Notes under the pieces: generated by a model
Seen by the model: the letters and a program-made list of their open reading frames with translations, nothing else
Database searches by the model: none
What the model was told of the DNA's origin: nothing
NCBI GenBank assembly: GCA_902793295.1
Contig: CADBDA010000005.1
Location: 1-64,000, forward strand
Direction of reading: 5' to 3'
DNA: 64,000 bases
Origin: an uncultured Bacteroidota bacterium
GTDB lineage: Bacteria > Bacteroidota > Bacteroidia > Bacteroidales > P3
Program-made: the position numbers and the translations under genes
Shown: positions 8,944-18,388 of the stretch, one piece after another
Layout of the letters: every line of letters starts with the position of its first letter
How positions within the stretch are numbered: the first letter of the stretch is position 1

Positions 8944-11900
8944 TTAGTCTATCACAACAAAGGCTGCCCAATTGTAAGGTTCAGGATATTTGTTTCTTAC
9001 GGCCTTCTGTGCTTCGCGCAGCGCTTCGTGGACTTCACGCCCTTCGGCAATAAGGCTGAACATGGTTTGCATAAGCAGCGATGTGGGCTTGTCGGGCACC
9101 TCCCACAGGCTGGCAACGATGGCTCCGACACCTGCTGATTTCAGCGCTCGTATCAGTCCTGTCGATGTACCGAAATAGTTGCAGAACCCAAGACCGGTCT
9201 CGCATGCGCTGAGCACAACAAGCTGACAGCCGCTGAGGTCGGTCTGCGAAATCTCATAGGCGGTCAGTATGCCGTCTTCGATGTCTGGCGGCAGCTCCTC
9301 GCCGCGCCAGGCAGCATTGGATCCGGCCATGCGTAATCCGCAGTATAGCATCAGGTTCACTTGTCTTGTGCGCCCGTCAAAACCACTGCTGATGATGTTG
9401 AAATGCTTGTCGTTGTCTTGTGTGTTGTTGATAATGAATCCGTGGGTGCCGATGTGGAGTATTTCGGGCGCTTGGCCGCTCAGGGCTTTAAACGACTCTT
9501 CGTTGCCTTTTGTCCCGGTAATTAATGTGGTGTTGTACCCCTTTTCTTTCAGTACTTTGTCTATTGCTAGCGCTTCGTCAAGCGTTCCTTTCAGTTTGCT
9601 GTTGATAGCGCCGCGGCTGTTGCCTCCTCGTGTGGCGTCGGTCCGCTGGGCCAGCGTTGTGTGATGGATGATATTTCGTGCCTCCGCTGCCATCAGATTA
9701 ATGTCCTCTTCGTATTCCAGCCCTCCATAGATGGAGGCTTTGCCGCCTCGGTGCTGGCTGGTTTTCTTCAGTTGCGCTATATGGGCTGTGCTCGACACTT
9801 CGCGCAGGGTGTAGATGTCGCCCATCTGTTGACGCCCGTTGCTGATGATGTTGTGGTTGATTCGGTTCAGATTGCCGACTGTTGCATAGTAGACTTTGTC
9901 CCCTGGCTTGAGCAATGGGGCTATCTTTCGCCAAACCATGCCGTATAGTGTAGTGTCATTGAGTGAAAAAAGCTTGTTTATTAGTTTTTTGTCTGTGTGT
10001 ATCACTTCGCACCAAATGTTGTCAATCGCCGAAACAGGACATAGCTTTACCAACTGCGGTGAACTGTACTCTTTTCGTAGCACCAGGGCCGCGTAGTATG
10101 AGGGGGCTGGATTTACGGTGTCGGTCAGGCTGACAAATTCTATGGCTACTTCGTCTTCGTCTAGCATCTTTCTTACTTCTTTCCAGCGCAAGCGCTTGCT
10201 GCTCTTTCTGTCTTGCATGCTGCGAACATAGAGCGCTGTGTTGTAGGCCAGTTCGCGTGCTTTGCTCTCTGCGTCAAATTTGTGTAGTACAAGGTTGGAC
10301 GTCATGGCGAGCTGTTGCGTCTGGCTGTCCCAAAAGCTTTGTCGTCCCTCGGCATCGAAGCTTTCCATCACTTGGGTGATTAGTTGCCGGATGGCTTGCT
10401 CGTAGGTTTCATAATAGTCTATGGCTGCGGTATTGTTTAGGAAACAGTTGCTGTAGATGAGTCCTAACAGGGCCTGTAGTCGCGTCATGTCCGATGTGGC
10501 CAAGGTAAATGTTTCCTTGAAAATGTGTTCTGCGGCGGTGTAATCTCCTCTTTTGGCCAGAATGGCTCCAAGTTCCGGTCGGACGAAGTCCAATTGGCTG
10601 TTCCTGGAGTTCGCTCCTTGTGTTGACAGGATTTCACTTATCTCGTCTGTCGAAATGTCAGTGTAGCCTATATAGTAGTACATAATAGGCATCACTGCTT
10701 TTATGAGCTTCAATTCGTTTTCATATTGGGAGGTGAGATTTTTTTCTAGAAAATCGTTTATTTTGTCAAGATACAATTTGCAATAGGCAATGTCGTTGGC
10801 GTTATATAGTATGTCTATAAACGACATCATCATCATTAAGTATTGTAAGCCATGGTCGGCGGCAAGTTCAAACATCTGTTCTGATTTGTGCAGGTGTTTG
10901 AGCGATTGGGGCACATTACCTAGCGACTTCCATGCGCTGCCATAAAGTCCCTCCACTACACGTGTGGCGTAAGGTACATTTGCATATTGCTGGTTAATAT
11001 GTCGCTCGGCGTGCTCCAGTATGTCCATGGCTTCGCGCAGTTGGTTGTCGGCTAATAGTAGGGGAACATATTGGTATAGGACGCTGTTGTAGTAGAATAG
11101 ATCGGTGTTGGGATTGGCCTCCATCTCCGCTAGTTGCTTGGCCAGTTGCTCCTTCGTTTCGGCTGGAGTGCCACTATTATTGATGCTGCCGTGTGTCGCA
11201 TTGCGGTAATTGTTGACTATCTGACGTGCATAGTCTATCGCCTGCTGCGACATGCCTTCACCATAAGAGAGTACTGAGTCTATCTGTACAACAATGGTTC
11301 CCATCCCCGCAATGTCGCCACTGCGCGCACATAATTCTGCTTTTGCACAGAGCGCTCCGAGATAGTATTCGGAATATGGGGTAGTGAACGATCGCGTCAT
11401 CCCGACAAGCTGATTGGCCACTTCGATGCCGGCTGTGTAATTGGATACCAATGTATATCCTTGAATCAATAGCGAGAGTGAGTTCAAATATCTGAAATAG
11501 TCTTGTGTGCCTCGTGCTCCTTCCAGATAGGGAAGCCCCGAGGTTCGGGCCTCTTCCAACCAACGTAGGGCTCCGACTGTGTTCCCTTTTGCGGCCTCGG
11601 CATTGCCAACAATGGATTTGATGTAAGAGAGCCTTATCGACTGCTCCCCTGCGGCGGTTGCTTCATCGTGCAATTCGTGCGCCAGTTCATACAATATGGC
11701 AATCTGTCGCTGTTGCGTCAATTGGGGTTGCTGCGGACGCGAAAGGAAATCTATGACGTCTTGGACAATACTGTAATAGTTGTCGAAATGTTCGGGCTTT
11801 TGCTGATGGTATAGCGGCCGCACGGTGCTGTCCAGCAATGTGAGAATCTTGTCGTCGTTCAATTGGTTGTAAGCCATAGACTGAAGTGAGAATACTTCCC

Positions 11901-12123
11901 ATGGGTCGCCGACTATCTGTTTGGAGGCAACGCTGCTTTTTTTGTAGATCCTTTCGTATTTCTCAAAAAACATGACAGCATAGCGTAGACTGTCTTCGTT
12001 GTTGCTTGACAGTCCGTGTATTAAAGCGTTTGTCGCTCGCTCGTATTGCTTTTTCAGACCTGACTGCGCAATGGCGCTTAATGCGAATACTGAGAAAATG
12101 ATGGTTATGATGGCTCGTCTCAT
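8944..12123 (-). CDS. Exported TPR-CHAT protease-like protein 1
   Basis: 1059 residues. Signal peptide 1-19 (ends SAIAQ). Residues 30-640 are degenerate helical TPR-like repeats, and the C-terminal 300 or so form a CHAT domain, a caspase-HetF fold. The catalytic pair is intact: His894 in HIGTHG and Cys974 in LSACETG, followed by the family's GLIRALKSAGVGAIVASLW and the C-terminal WAAFVVID strand. CHAT domains are cysteine endopeptidases activated by partner binding to their TPR part. The signal peptide is unusual for the best-studied, cytoplasmic CHAT proteins. Last gene of a run with the genes at 12133 and 13247 (gaps of 9 and 22 bases). Confidence 0.88.
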   Translation of the reverse strand: MRRAIITIIFSVFALSAIAQSGLKKQYERATNALIHGLSSNNEDSLRYAVMFFEKYERIYKKSSVASKQIVGDPWEVFSLQSMAYNQLNDDKILTLLDSTVRPLYHQQKPEHFDNYYSIVQDVIDFLSRPQQPQLTQQRQIAILYELAHELHDEATAAGEQSIRLSYIKSIVGNAEAAKGNTVGALRWLEEARTSGLPYLEGARGTQDYFRYLNSLSLLIQGYTLVSNYTAGIEVANQLVGMTRSFTTPYSEYYLGALCAKAELCARSGDIAGMGTIVVQIDSVLSYGEGMSQQAIDYARQIVNNYRNATHGSINNSGTPAETKEQLAKQLAEMEANPNTDLFYYNSVLYQYVPLLLADNQLREAMDILEHAERHINQQYANVPYATRVVEGLYGSAWKSLGNVPQSLKHLHKSEQMFELAADHGLQYLMMMMSFIDILYNANDIAYCKLYLDKINDFLEKNLTSQYENELKLIKAVMPIMYYYIGYTDISTDEISEILSTQGANSRNSQLDFVRPELGAILAKRGDYTAAEHIFKETFTLATSDMTRLQALLGLIYSNCFLNNTAAIDYYETYEQAIRQLITQVMESFDAEGRQSFWDSQTQQLAMTSNLVLHKFDAESKARELAYNTALYVRSMQDRKSSKRLRWKEVRKMLDEDEVAIEFVSLTDTVNPAPSYYAALVLRKEYSSPQLVKLCPVSAIDNIWCEVIHTDKKLINKLFSLNDTTLYGMVWRKIAPLLKPGDKVYYATVGNLNRINHNIISNGRQQMGDIYTLREVSSTAHIAQLKKTSQHRGGKASIYGGLEYEEDINLMAAEARNIIHHTTLAQRTDATRGGNSRGAINSKLKGTLDEALAIDKVLKEKGYNTTLITGTKGNEESFKALSGQAPEILHIGTHGFIINNTQDNDKHFNIISSGFDGRTRQVNLMLYCGLRMAGSNAAWRGEELPPDIEDGILTAYEISQTDLSGCQLVVLSACETGLGFCNYFGTSTGLIRALKSAGVGAIVASLWEVPDKPTSLLMQTMFSLIAEGREVHEALREAQKAVRNKYPEPYNWAAFVVID

Positions 12124-12132
12124 GTTGTTGTG

Positions 12133-13224
12133 CTATTTCTTGCCGAATCCTTTCTTCTCATTACAAAAGGCTATTCGGTCGGCTATGTCTTTTTGTAATT
12201 CGTCCAGTGATGCTTTGTCCATTCTTTCGACGGCGAGGTTGAAATATGTTATTGCCTGTTCGTAACGGATGTCATCCATCAGTCCGGTCGCAATAAAGTA
12301 GTATAGTATTCCGTCCTTTTCCGGCGGATGTTTGGCAGTTGAGGCTAAGCACCGTTTCGCATCGGGTAGCAGTGCTTCGCAACGGTCCATCTTGTCGTCG
12401 CCGGCATAGGCATACAACAGGTTAAAGTAGGTGTCGATCATCCAAGGTTCTTCGTCAAGTAGGGAGTCTCGGGCAGTTTGGAGTATTTGCTCGCCTAGCC
12501 AAATGCTTTCTGAAATATTGCCTGAATAGGCTATCATATTTAGATAATTGTTTTGTAACATGAGGTAACCTGGATGTTCGCGTGAAAAGAAGCGTCGCTC
12601 CTGATCTATTGCATCGTACAATAGTATCAGTCGGTTGTATATGCGTTCAACCGAGTCGGGTTGATACTGCTGTGATGTGTAAAGAATGGAGAGCTCTTGC
12701 GACTTGCGGTGGAAATGGGGCGGCATGATGGTGTCTCCTCGCTGTTCGTAGCTCTCTGCCAAAACGGTGAAAAGATCGACCGCCGCGGGAAAACTGTCGT
12801 TCAGGCTTGCTCCTCTGACAAGGGCTTCTGCGGCTATGCGTTCCACTTCGTCATATTGTTTCTGGTCTAAATAGGAACAGGCCAAATAGTCGGCATTTTC
12901 CATAAAGTCGCTATTGGCTGCCACGTTGGTGGGGTAGGCGTCGTATGCTTTGCGCAGGTATGGAATGGCGCGGGCGTAGTCTTTTCGGAATGCGGCTTCA
13001 AGGGAACCAAGACATTGGTTGTATTTGAATCGGATGCGCCAGTCAGTGCTCGACTCGCAACTGCTCGAAATGGCTCTCAACGCTTCGCGTAATCCCACTG
13101 TGTCACTTTGCCGCATCTGGGCTTCTATGCGGTCCAGTTCCTTGTGCAACCGTTCTCCGTTGGCTTGCGCTTGGGCTGCTTGACAGATGGAAAATGTCAA
13201 TATTATTAATACGATTCTTTTCAT
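12133..13224 (-). CDS. Exported TPR-like helical protein
   Basis: 363 residues from the second ATG, chosen because it directly begins the signal peptide MKRIVLIILTFSICQAAQAQ; four extra residues precede it if the first ATG is used. The mature part is all-helical with TPR-like pairs (AIPYLRKAYDAYP, QYDEVERIAAEALV, YEQAITYFNLAVERMD). It resembles the N-terminal half of the neighbouring CHAT protein but has no CHAT domain. It lies 9 bases before the CHAT gene and is surely co-transcribed, so an adaptor or regulator of that protease is a reasonable inference. No enzyme motif is seen. Confidence 0.75.
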   Translation of the reverse strand: MKRIVLIILTFSICQAAQAQANGERLHKELDRIEAQMRQSDTVGLREALRAISSSCESSTDWRIRFKYNQCLGSLEAAFRKDYARAIPYLRKAYDAYPTNVAANSDFMENADYLACSYLDQKQYDEVERIAAEALVRGASLNDSFPAAVDLFTVLAESYEQRGDTIMPPHFHRKSQELSILYTSQQYQPDSVERIYNRLILLYDAIDQERRFFSREHPGYLMLQNNYLNMIAYSGNISESIWLGEQILQTARDSLLDEEPWMIDTYFNLLYAYAGDDKMDRCEALLPDAKRCLASTAKHPPEKDGILYYFIATGLMDDIRYEQAITYFNLAVERMDKASLDELQKDIADRIAFCNEKKGFGKK

Positions 13225-13246
13225 GGGGGTGTGCATTGTTGGTCCG

Positions 13247-13891
13247 TCAATTGCTGATGACTACAAAACTGATGTCTTTATTGCAGGTGTTGATGACTTC
13301 CAGTTCGACAATATTTCGTCCCTCGGGCATGTCGAACGATGCCTTTCGCTGGGGTCGTCCTTTGCTTACGTCCTTGCGGTCGTCATAGCGCACATTGAGC
13401 CCTCTGTTGTTGGTGACGTGTATCTTCAGCGTCACCAGCCCTCCGGCTTCGGCCACAACCGCCAGTTCCTGATGCCCGCTGGCTTCAAAACGATATTTGA
13501 CCGACTGGTTGGCTTTGGCAAAACAGCTCTTGGTCAGTATCGAACCGTCGGCTGTCTGGCCGCGTACCGTCTCCAACTCTCGGTTGTAGCTGTTGGCCTG
13601 AAGCATTACGGGACGTCCGTGGGCAAGGCTGTCGGCAAAGTCTTCGTCGAAGATGAGGTGCCCGTCCAAGTCTCCTTCGTCGTCCATGCATTCTAGTGCT
13701 CCGAATGTGCATACATTCTCGTTGCGTAGCAGGGTGGCAGCAAGCATGATGTCGGCACTGTCGCTGCGGTCCACGGCGTCGCGCAGTGTTATGCAGGCGT
13801 TGTACACACTCTCAAACGATGTGGTTGTGTCGTTTTGTGCCATCACGGTGGCGGCGGTGGCAATAAAAAACAGGAATGTTAGTTTTTTCAT
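13247..13891 (-). CDS. Exported beta-rich protein
   Basis: 214 residues. Signal peptide 1-18. Residues 20-60 are helical; the remainder is beta-rich and ends NIVELEVINTCNKDISFVVISN. The last 100 residues match in pattern the C-terminus of the pseudokinase-membrane protein at 23020 (ITIVIDNQSASPLSFAILNY), so the two share a periplasmic beta domain, perhaps of the PPC-like type. First gene of the short unit that continues into the TPR-like protein and CHAT protein 1. Function unknown; a ligand or substrate-binding partner of the CHAT proteins is a guess from position. Confidence 0.7.
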   Translation of the reverse strand: MKKLTFLFFIATAATVMAQNDTTTSFESVYNACITLRDAVDRSDSADIMLAATLLRNENVCTFGALECMDDEGDLDGHLIFDEDFADSLAHGRPVMLQANSYNRELETVRGQTADGSILTKSCFAKANQSVKYRFEASGHQELAVVAEAGGLVTLKIHVTNNRGLNVRYDDRKDVSKGRPQRKASFDMPEGRNIVELEVINTCNKDISFVVISN

Positions 13892-13960
13892 GGGGAATAA
13901 ATTTTGGCTTTCTAAAGATTGTTAAATAGATTGTGATTCAATAATATAACGTTATTCGCT

Positions 13961-16900
13961 TCACTCGGTCGCGTCTAGCAGGATAAAGGCTGCCCAGTAT
14001 TTCGGATCGCGCCATTTGGGCGTGTCTCTGACGCTTTTCTTGGCGGCTTCGAGGGCTTCATGTTTGCTCATCCCTTCCATCCAGTTGCTGTAGAACTGGC
14101 TCATCAGTTCTTTGGTTGCTTCGTCGTCAACTTTCCATAGGCTCATGATGATGCTCTGTGCCCCGGCTTTCTTGAAGGCTCGCTGCAGTCCGAAAACACC
14201 GTCTGAGGTGATGTTCCCTTTGCCGGTCTCGCAGGCGCTGAGTACAACCAGATCAAGACCGCTAAGGTCCATCGCTTCTATTTCCGCGCCGGTAAGTATG
14301 CCGTCGTCCACATCGTTGGGCGGCGCTTCGTCTTGCAGCGTGTTGTTGGCGCCTGCAAAGAGGAGCCCGCTGCGACGCAACGGCGCATCAATGTCGTCTG
14401 CCGTGACTTTCTGTGTGTCGTTGTAGAATCCGTGGGTGGCGATATGTATTATCCGCGTTCGCTGGCCGTCAAGGTTCTTGAATGTGGTCTCGGTGGCTTC
14501 AACGCCTTCTATCTTCGTCGCTTGGAAAGCGTCTCGGTTGGCTGCATCAAGGACTTCCTTGATTTTTCTGGCTTCTTCAAGGGTCCCCTTGAGGTAGTTT
14601 GCCGTCTTCATGGCATAGCGGTGGTTGCTGGTGTCTGTTGGCGGCACCAGGCGTTTCACGGCGGACATCTCCTGTATGGTGGCACTGTATCGTATGCCTC
14701 CGTATATCACGGCTCCTCGGCCTTGCACCGCTGCCGGTCTGTCGGCCAACAGGCGTGTCGACGACAGTCGGTAGAGATGCAGTTTTTCATCGTGCCGATA
14801 CGATTCTATGGGTAGCATGTACAGCAGTCCGGATGCCGCAAAGTAGATGCGTCGTGTCTTCGCTCCGCACGCTTGCTGCAACTTGGACCACAATTGGCTG
14901 CTTAGCTCGGCAGTGTCGCGCTGTTCGAATAGCGGTATGAATCGGACATGGGCTTCGTGTGGCGTCAGCAGCAGGGCACCATACATGACGCTGTCCTTGC
15001 CTATTCGGAAGTCGATGAACTCTACTGCGGCTTGGTCACTCTGCATCTTGCTTCGCAGTTTGCCTACGTCTGCTGTCAGTTGTCCGTTCAGCATGGTGGG
15101 CTGTCCTGCTTCGGTGGGGGAGGTGCGCGAATTGTATATCTTGGCGGTGAGGCTCCGCTCCAGCCGGTCGGCTTCCAGCGTGGCGGCTTCTGCTTCGCTA
15201 CGGCTGATGCCTGCAGAGTCGGCCTTGTGTCGCAAGGCGCTGATGTGGCCGAAAAGGGTCTTGAGTCCTTTGTCGTTGTCTATGTGTTCCTTCAGCTGTC
15301 GGTCGGTGTTTAGCAGCAGCCCTTTGGCTAGCAGTTGCTGGTTGTACATGTCGTCTGTGAAATCGCTTTGCCATTCTCCCATTTTGTAGGCGAAGGCGGC
15401 CATCGTGTAGCCTTCCTGTTTCAACTTGTCCCAATAGTTGGCACGCTCTTTCTGGGTCAGGTAGAGGTAGTTCTGCTGTGTGTTGTGGCGGATAATCTTC
15501 AGGCATTGCCGCTCCTCGTCCAGGGCTGCCTGCCGCGCTCCGTAGAAGGCCATGATGTTGGCTTTCAGACTGCGCGATTCGAGGGTCTCGATGTGCATCG
15601 GACCGTATGCGGCTATGGCATAGGCCACGCAGCTGTCGGCAGCGTGCATTGCGGACTCTTGCTTGCCTTGTCTGTACAGTAGGATGGCCATCGAGTACCA
15701 GTGGGTGTTCATCTCGCTTGGCTCGGCATGCCCTGTCTTGTGTGCCAAGGCTATGGCTTTGGCTCTGTCGGCTGCGGCGTCCTCAATGTGGCTCAGACGC
15801 GTATGGGCCGCGGAACGGAGGGAGTAGCAGGTTGACAAATCTTCCAATGGAACGGGACTTTGTGACTCGAATTCGGCAATAAGGGCTGTGAACTGTACGA
15901 TGGCTTCGTCATATCTCTTGTTCTTCATCGATTTGTTGGCTTCCACAAGTTTCGTCTTCCGCTCCAGTTCCTTCTCACTTTCGTCCATGGCGAAACGGTG
16001 GGTTGTCTTGGCACTTTGCGTGGCGGCTACGGCTTCTCTGATTTGGTCGGCTCTTTGACCCCATAGGGCCTCCTTCTGCCGGTCGGGCAGGGCGGAGCGG
16101 TAAAGAGCGCGTAGCGCCTCGGCGGAGAAAAACATTATCTGTCGGTTGTCGGCATGCTGCGCCAGTTCGTAAGCTCGTTGCAGGTCTGCTATGGCTTGGG
16201 GTATCTTGTCTTGCTTCAGTTCGATTTCCCCAATGTGGTACAGCGCTTCGCTTTTGACTTTGGACAATGAGTCACTGTCCCCACATTCGTTAACGACGGT
16301 GCCGAATATCGTAAGGGCTTCCGCATACTGTCCGGCCTCTTGTATCATGGTGGCTCGTGTGTTGCGGACGTCCAAGGCGGAGACTGTGCTTCCTGCTATG
16401 GCGAAGTGCTTCTCGGCGGTCCGATAGAGCGAATCGACCTGCTCACGGCTCCCATTGGCCGACAGCAGCTCAGTACCCCATATTTCACAGGCTCGAGCTT
16501 TCCACCGGTGAGCACTTCTGTAGTTCTTATCTTTGGGCTGTGTATACACCAACGCTGAATCCATGTAAGGCATTGCATTGGCAAATTGTCCTTTTTGCAT
16601 CAGTTGCATGCCTATTGTGGTCAGATTGATGGATTTTGCTCCTTCGATGGATGTGGCGAGTTTTTCCAATCCCATCTGCTTCAAGTGGGCAATCATGCGG
16701 TTGTAGCATCGGTCCAATCCGTGCAGGTCTCCAGCGGCTGATAACGTAGATGCTTCTATTTTCATTTCAATGAAAATAATATACATTCGCTGCCAATCGG
16801 CATTCTCTTTTAATCGCTTGGCGTTCTTGAGGGCTTCTGCTGTGCCAGATTGCCGCATCACGTCGCTGAGCGAGTCGTAGATGAAGGCTATCTGTCGGTA

Positions 16901-17038
16901 GCAGCGATTTGCTTGTTCGTATTGGGATGCCTTTTCGTAGGCCATCCCTTGCTTGAAAAGTCTGTCGATTCTCGGGTCTTGAGCTTTGGCTGCAAAACAG
17001 ATGACAAGGAGTAAAACGATTATTAGGGTATGTTTCAT
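13961..17038 (-). CDS. Exported TPR-CHAT protease-like protein 2
   Basis: 1025 residues. Signal peptide 1-19 (ends AAKAQ). TPR-like helices fill about 20-560, a charged helical stretch follows, and the CHAT domain occupies roughly 680-1025. Catalytic residues are present: His869 in IHIATHG and Cys936 in LSACETG, with the following FGLQRAFKKAG and SLWKVDDEAT motifs and terminal WAAFILLD. It lies 2 bases downstream of the TIR-FGE gene (17041), so both are made from one message. A periplasmic cysteine protease activated by binding to its TPR part is the family-based expectation; its substrate is unknown. Confidence 0.88.
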   Translation of the reverse strand: MKHTLIIVLLLVICFAAKAQDPRIDRLFKQGMAYEKASQYEQANRCYRQIAFIYDSLSDVMRQSGTAEALKNAKRLKENADWQRMYIIFIEMKIEASTLSAAGDLHGLDRCYNRMIAHLKQMGLEKLATSIEGAKSINLTTIGMQLMQKGQFANAMPYMDSALVYTQPKDKNYRSAHRWKARACEIWGTELLSANGSREQVDSLYRTAEKHFAIAGSTVSALDVRNTRATMIQEAGQYAEALTIFGTVVNECGDSDSLSKVKSEALYHIGEIELKQDKIPQAIADLQRAYELAQHADNRQIMFFSAEALRALYRSALPDRQKEALWGQRADQIREAVAATQSAKTTHRFAMDESEKELERKTKLVEANKSMKNKRYDEAIVQFTALIAEFESQSPVPLEDLSTCYSLRSAAHTRLSHIEDAAADRAKAIALAHKTGHAEPSEMNTHWYSMAILLYRQGKQESAMHAADSCVAYAIAAYGPMHIETLESRSLKANIMAFYGARQAALDEERQCLKIIRHNTQQNYLYLTQKERANYWDKLKQEGYTMAAFAYKMGEWQSDFTDDMYNQQLLAKGLLLNTDRQLKEHIDNDKGLKTLFGHISALRHKADSAGISRSEAEAATLEADRLERSLTAKIYNSRTSPTEAGQPTMLNGQLTADVGKLRSKMQSDQAAVEFIDFRIGKDSVMYGALLLTPHEAHVRFIPLFEQRDTAELSSQLWSKLQQACGAKTRRIYFAASGLLYMLPIESYRHDEKLHLYRLSSTRLLADRPAAVQGRGAVIYGGIRYSATIQEMSAVKRLVPPTDTSNHRYAMKTANYLKGTLEEARKIKEVLDAANRDAFQATKIEGVEATETTFKNLDGQRTRIIHIATHGFYNDTQKVTADDIDAPLRRSGLLFAGANNTLQDEAPPNDVDDGILTGAEIEAMDLSGLDLVVLSACETGKGNITSDGVFGLQRAFKKAGAQSIIMSLWKVDDEATKELMSQFYSNWMEGMSKHEALEAAKKSVRDTPKWRDPKYWAAFILLDATE

Positions 17039-17040
17039 TC

Positions 17041-18348
17041 TTATTTTGTTAGTGAAATACGGAATCCGATATGGTTGTTCTTTTCGTCCAGGCCTACGGG
17101 TATCGTTGCACTGACTGTCACCTCATGGCTTGGCGAATCGTAGTGTCCTCCGCATGCGGTGTAGGTCCCGGGCTGGCCTTCGGCGGCGTAGGGGGTGTTG
17201 CAGAGTTCGGCTACATTTCCACTCATGTCGTACAGGTCCAGTCGGTTAGGTTTTTTGTCTTGCAGTCCGTCGCTGGGATGGGGGCGTTTGCCGGAGTTTT
17301 CGTCATACCAGGCCACCTGCCGCACGTCGTCGCTACCGCTGAAGTGGGTTCGCTCCGCTGCGGTGCCTCCCTGTGCTGCCAGTTGCCAGTCGCTGACCGA
17401 TGGCAGCGAAAAGTCTATGCCGGTCAGCTCGTTGAGCTGCATGATGACCATGTAGATGTCGCCAAACGAAACACCGGTCTTTGGCAGATATCGCTCTTCC
17501 TCCGGACATTCTTCTCCGGTAAGGTCGGCCCACCAACCGCGTTGGAATTCGAACTGCGACATCCACAGCCGTCCGGTGTCCACTTCCGACAATTGGCCGA
17601 ATATGTCGTTGATGGTCGCCAGTTGTGCTTCGGTGGCGCTGTCAGCGATCAAAAGTCCGAAAGCGCTGTAGCGTTCTTCTATCACATGCCGCAGGTGTTC
17701 TTTTGCGGCGGCTTGTTCCTGCTTTTCTTTGGCTCTTTCGTGGCTGCGCCACATGGCAAAGGCCACTGCGGCTGCTATCAGCACTATTGCGACGGCACTG
17801 ATGCCAATGATGCGGCGTACCCGTCGGTTGTGTGCCTCCATCAGTCGCAACGTCTCTCGTGCGTCATCGGCACTATGGTCCAATTTCGCCTCTGCCGAGC
17901 GTTTCCCTATGGCGGGCGCTATCCGGTTTTCAATCATCTGGTCAATGGTGGCCCCCAATACCTGACCGAAAAAGATTTCAGAGTGTTGGTTGGCACCGAC
18001 GGCTTTTCTGATCTCCTCGGGCAGCCCTTCGGGTATTCCGTCAAAGGTTTTGTCGGGGTCAACGGGGATGATTTTCCGCTGTTCCTCCACGGCCAGCGTT
18101 ATCTCGTTTCGCACCCAGTCGCCTTCATTCAGGCATCGCTGCAGGCTTCCTGCTGATAGCACAATCATAAAGATGGGTGCTTCCTTGATGGCTTTGACAA
18201 TTTTTTCGCTGAAAATGCCGTCCCGCAACTCGTCATAGTCGAGAAACACGCGGTAGCCTCGCTGTATGAGCATAAGCTGCAATATGCGGGCAAATTGTGC
18301 TCCTCCGTCGCGTCTGTAGCTGATGAATATGTCGTATTTCTGTTCCAT
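17041..18348 (-). CDS. TIR - membrane helix - FGE/SUMF1-like protein
   Basis: 435 residues. TIR domain 4-140 (DIFISYRRD; Glu82 in DWVRNE sits where TIR NADases have their catalytic Glu). One membrane helix at 180-200 with positive residues before it predicts TIR inside and C-terminus outside. Residues 255-433 resemble the formylglycine-generating-enzyme fold (LPSVSDWQLAAQGG, NRLDLYDMSGNVAEL, HIGFRISL). In many bacterial relatives this fold is a non-catalytic binding module; I do not see the paired active-site Cys of true FGE. It lies 2 bases upstream of CHAT protein 2 and 40 downstream of a TPR gene. TIR may cleave NAD or act as an adaptor. Confidence 0.85.
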   Translation of the reverse strand: MEQKYDIFISYRRDGGAQFARILQLMLIQRGYRVFLDYDELRDGIFSEKIVKAIKEAPIFMIVLSAGSLQRCLNEGDWVRNEITLAVEEQRKIIPVDPDKTFDGIPEGLPEEIRKAVGANQHSEIFFGQVLGATIDQMIENRIAPAIGKRSAEAKLDHSADDARETLRLMEAHNRRVRRIIGISAVAIVLIAAAVAFAMWRSHERAKEKQEQAAAKEHLRHVIEERYSAFGLLIADSATEAQLATINDIFGQLSEVDTGRLWMSQFEFQRGWWADLTGEECPEEERYLPKTGVSFGDIYMVIMQLNELTGIDFSLPSVSDWQLAAQGGTAAERTHFSGSDDVRQVAWYDENSGKRPHPSDGLQDKKPNRLDLYDMSGNVAELCNTPYAAEGQPGTYTACGGHYDSPSHEVTVSATIPVGLDEKNNHIGFRISLTK

Positions 18349-18388
18349 AACAGGTGCTATATGTGGATTGTCGTTTGTTATCTGGTGT

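Noticed and set aside
17071..18156. 361-codon open frame on the plus strand
   Set aside because: Antisense to the TIR-FGE gene, whose domains are certain. Composition is biased as expected for an opposite-strand shadow.
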